NCBI GenBank assembly: GCA_046760155.1
Contig: JBHIDQ010000002.1
Coordinates: 1 to 34,404 of the forward strand
Origin: JBHIDQ01 sp046760155
GTDB taxonomy: Bacteria; Chloroflexota; Dehalococcoidia; Dehalococcoidales; RBG-16-60-22
Direction: 5' to 3'
Length of the DNA: 34,404 bases
A program made the position numbers and the translations under genes. Shown piece by piece: positions 32,368-34,404 of the stretch; position 1 is the first letter of the stretch, and each line of letters starts with the position of its first letter. Below the pieces are notes generated by a model, which saw nothing but the letters and a program-made list of their open reading frames with translations, ran no database searches and was not told the origin of the DNA.

Positions 32368-33251
32368 TGTCGTCTCCTTTCATGCCATAAAGGCATCAGT
32401 GTTATAGTCAATGTCAGTATCACCAATCCTAGTGTTCCCAATGGAGTGACGAGAGAACTACGGATGTAAGCCAGGAGATTCTTTGTTTGGTGAAGGTTTG
32501 ATGGCGGCAAATGCGACTGGTCAATGAGAAGATTGGATTTAGTGATAGCAGCCATGTTTTGTATGAATTGGTCATTACTTGCCATCGTCTCCATACTATT
32601 GATAAATAGGCTGGGGTCAGAAATGAGTATTATCTCACCGTTGCCCAGATCATGGTGGGAGATTACTGGCAGTGGACCGGTAGGCTCACCTTCCTGCCAT
32701 ATCTGGTCACCATTCAAGTCGAGGAAACTGAATGATGAGGACAGAGCAAGGGCTTCAGCAGCGTTAACATCGGTAAGACAAGTGGCATGATTTAAGATTA
32801 GACTGTCAATTTGGTCAGTAAACGGACTAAATTTGAGACGGGAAATCTGTGGAAACCGCTCATTCTTATAATTAGATAATGGGTCAAGAAGTGACTGTCC
32901 CGAGAATCTTGCCCTGAGTCCAAGATATTGCAGGATTTGGTTACCGTAGCCATAGTCATCCGCCAAAACTAGAGTCCCACCCCGGTCAATAAAGCTATCT
33001 AGCGCCTCAAGTTCGGCAGGGTTAAATTGAAGGTAGGGAATGAGGATAAGGGTCGACCCTTGAGATGAAGAGGGGAGATCGGACAGTGATTCCACGGCTA
33101 AAACTGGGTAACTAGAGCTAATATCGTTAATGCCGTTCCAGAACGGGTTCTCAGTTCGAAAGTCCTCGTCTGACGGAAAGAACCACACTACTATAGCTAG
33201 TATGACGACCAGTGCTAGGGTTAGGCCCATTAGAAATCTACGCAAATCCAC
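32364..33251 (-). CDS. DUF4350-family membrane protein
   Basis: A 295-residue protein with a membrane helix at each end (about 6-25 and 267-290). Between them is a glutamine-amidotransferase-like extracytoplasmic fold: LILIPYLQFNPAELEALDSFIDRGGTLV and GEIILISDPSLFIN are typical of DUF4350. A DLNGDQIWQEGEPTGP loop resembles a calcium-binding turn. The start is GTG behind AAGGAGG and overlaps the DUF4129 gene by 14 bases. Proteins of this type commonly accompany MoxR-DUF58 clusters. The function is not known. Confidence 0.82.
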   Translation of the reverse strand: MDLRRFLMGLTLALVVILAIVVWFFPSDEDFRTENPFWNGINDISSSYPVLAVESLSDLPSSSQGSTLILIPYLQFNPAELEALDSFIDRGGTLVLADDYGYGNQILQYLGLRARFSGQSLLDPLSNYKNERFPQISRLKFSPFTDQIDSLILNHATCLTDVNAAEALALSSSFSFLDLNGDQIWQEGEPTGPLPVISHHDLGNGEIILISDPSLFINSMETMASNDQFIQNMAAITKSNLLIDQSHLPPSNLHQTKNLLAYIRSSLVTPLGTLGLVILTLTITLMPLWHERRRH

Positions 33252-34404
33252 TATGCAGTTCCTCCTTGATAGTGGCAGCCAGCTGTTCGGCTCTGGTGGC
33301 TATATCTTCATCTAGTCTATGCGCAGAGTAGAGAGCAATCTCAGCTATCATGGTTAGCTCAGTAAACGGCTGGCTAACGGTTGGTAACCGGGGAGTGACA
33401 ATCTTGAGAAACTCTCTGAGGGTGGTAGGTGCTGCCATAGGAATACCAGTTATCTTTTCTACCACCTCAAGTCCGCTTATGTAAGCTGATAATATTCTAC
33501 CCTTGATACCGGTGAACTCGTATTTGGGTTCGGGTGGCGGCGTAACCGGAGGTAGTTCTTGGACTAGAGGCTGCGGGATGGCTTTTTCTTCTCGTAGTAC
33601 TGCCGGTCTGGTTCTAACTCTATTGTAGATTAGCAATCCGAAGGAGAGGAAGGCAACTAGCATCAAGCCAATGTTTGACGGGTTAACTGTAAAAACCCAT
33701 CTCTTTATCTGAAGCGGAGCATACCATGGCTCAACCGGTGTAATGTCTACGGTTATTTCTTGAGGACCGACTAAAGACAGGTCAAAAGGTAGAGCTATGG
33801 TGGTGGTAGTAGCATAAAAGAAATTAGATGATGTGGTAGTTGATACGGATAACTGAGGCGGCTCCACTGTTGCAGTAAAGCTACCATCAGTAGTTGTTTT
33901 AACCGTGGTTGAGGATCGTCTAGAGGCAAGGCTCACTTGGGCATCCTGAATGGGAGCAAGGTTGGCAGACACCCTGCCGCTAATCTGGATTGGTTGGGAT
34001 GAGATAACAAGTTGTGGCACTTGGATATCAGTTTGTATGGGAATTCTTGAGATATAAACACTCAGCCTCTTTGAGGTGCCCGAGTAGCGTCCCTGAGGAG
34101 TGGCTACTACGGTCAGGCCATGTTTTCCAGTTGAAATTTGTGGTGGTAGTGTTATCTTGAAGCTAAACTCGTCTTGTATTGTTTCTTCGGTGAGCTGGGT
34201 ATTATCTAAAAGTACTTTGATGGTGCGGTACACATTGCTACCTGGTGAGCTAACTTGACCGGTAATAGTAATAGGTAGTCCAGGATAGGCAGTCTCGGGG
34301 GCAAATACCTCAAGGGAGGTGGGGTGATAGAAACTGGTTTTAATTGTCATCTGAGGATTAAGCTCCAGCTTTTCTCGAAGCTGATTAAGCTCATTTATAA
34401 GCTG
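33238..34404 (-). CDS. Ig-like/DUF4129 membrane protein, partial at the 5' end
   Basis: The frame is open through the right edge of the window, so the N-terminus is missing; at least 388 residues are present. The ATG at 34348-34350 has no binding site, and 18 codons before it are open (QLINELNQLREKLELNPQ), suggesting a coiled segment continues beyond. Two beta-rich Ig-like or carboxypeptidase-regulatory-like domains follow, then one membrane helix (IGLMLVAFLSFGLLIYN), a proline linker and a cytoplasmic C-terminus matching DUF4129 (TLREFLKIV, ALYSAHRLDEDI). It is the most upstream visible gene of the MoxR operon. Confidence 0.82.
   Translation of the reverse strand, partial: QLINELNQLREKLELNPQMTIKTSFYHPTSLEVFAPETAYPGLPITITGQVSSPGSNVYRTIKVLLDNTQLTEETIQDEFSFKITLPPQISTGKHGLTVVATPQGRYSGTSKRLSVYISRIPIQTDIQVPQLVISSQPIQISGRVSANLAPIQDAQVSLASRRSSTTVKTTTDGSFTATVEPPQLSVSTTTSSNFFYATTTTIALPFDLSLVGPQEITVDITPVEPWYAPLQIKRWVFTVNPSNIGLMLVAFLSFGLLIYNRVRTRPAVLREEKAIPQPLVQELPPVTPPPEPKYEFTGIKGRILSAYISGLEVVEKITGIPMAAPTTLREFLKIVTPRLPTVSQPFTELTMIAEIALYSAHRLDEDIATRAEQLAATIKEELHSGFA

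Overview
The window reads as a gene-dense housekeeping segment of a bacterial chromosome with roughly balanced base composition. Many genes start with GTG or TTG, and many neighbours abut or overlap. The gene set suggests an anaerobic Chloroflexota bacterium, most likely of the Dehalococcoidia. The clues are a dapB-asd-dapA run behind rpsO-pnp, an actinobacterial-type inositol-phosphate synthase, formate-dehydrogenase maturation beside Tat genes, and a complete selenocysteine insertion set except for selD. This taxonomic call is an inference from gene content and was not tested by phylogeny.

Layout, left to right. (1) 1-5033, minus strand: a sulfur-handling block. It holds a ThiF/MoeB-type E1-like enzyme, then a tight run of cysE, a small NIL-domain protein, an IscS-type cysteine desulfurase, a stand-alone ThiN protein, mnmA and a partial unknown gene cut by the window edge. 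(2) 5218-9917, plus strand: a metallo-beta-lactamase/beta-CASP nuclease, selA and selB. The selenocysteine tRNA (UCA anticodon, CCA encoded) lies convergently just behind selB. (3) 10124-12350, minus: fdhD, tatA, a tatA/B paralogue and tatC. With block 2 this predicts a Tat-exported, selenocysteine-containing formate dehydrogenase-like enzyme encoded elsewhere. (4) 12642-17897, plus: rpsO-pnp-dapB-asd-dapA, driven by a near-consensus promoter divergent from the fdhD promoter. (5) 17914-23050, minus: ino1, a PimA-like glycosyltransferase, a CDP-alcohol phosphatidyltransferase, purA and two tandem duplicate cupins. The first three together look like an inositol-phospholipid/glycolipid pathway. 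(6) 23216-28246, minus: nusA-ylxR-infB-rbfA-truB, the usual translation/transcription cluster without rimP in front. A promoter followed at once by an intrinsic terminator in the nusA leader suggests attenuation. (7) 28367-29409, minus: a YggS-family PLP protein and a small Tyr-rich helical lipoprotein. (8) A tRNA-Leu(UAG), plus strand. (9) 29768-34404, minus: a translationally coupled operon of a DUF4129/Ig-like membrane protein (cut by the window edge), a DUF4350 membrane protein, a MoxR AAA+ ATPase and a DUF58 membrane protein.

No insertion sequence, CRISPR array, prophage or clear genomic island was seen. The least understood parts are the MoxR-DUF58-DUF4350-DUF4129 envelope system, the stand-alone NIL and ThiN proteins in the sulfur operon, and the nusA leader. 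Two sequence oddities also stand out: an Asp-to-Asn change in the IF2 P-loop and a missing sensor-1 Asn in the MoxR ATPase.
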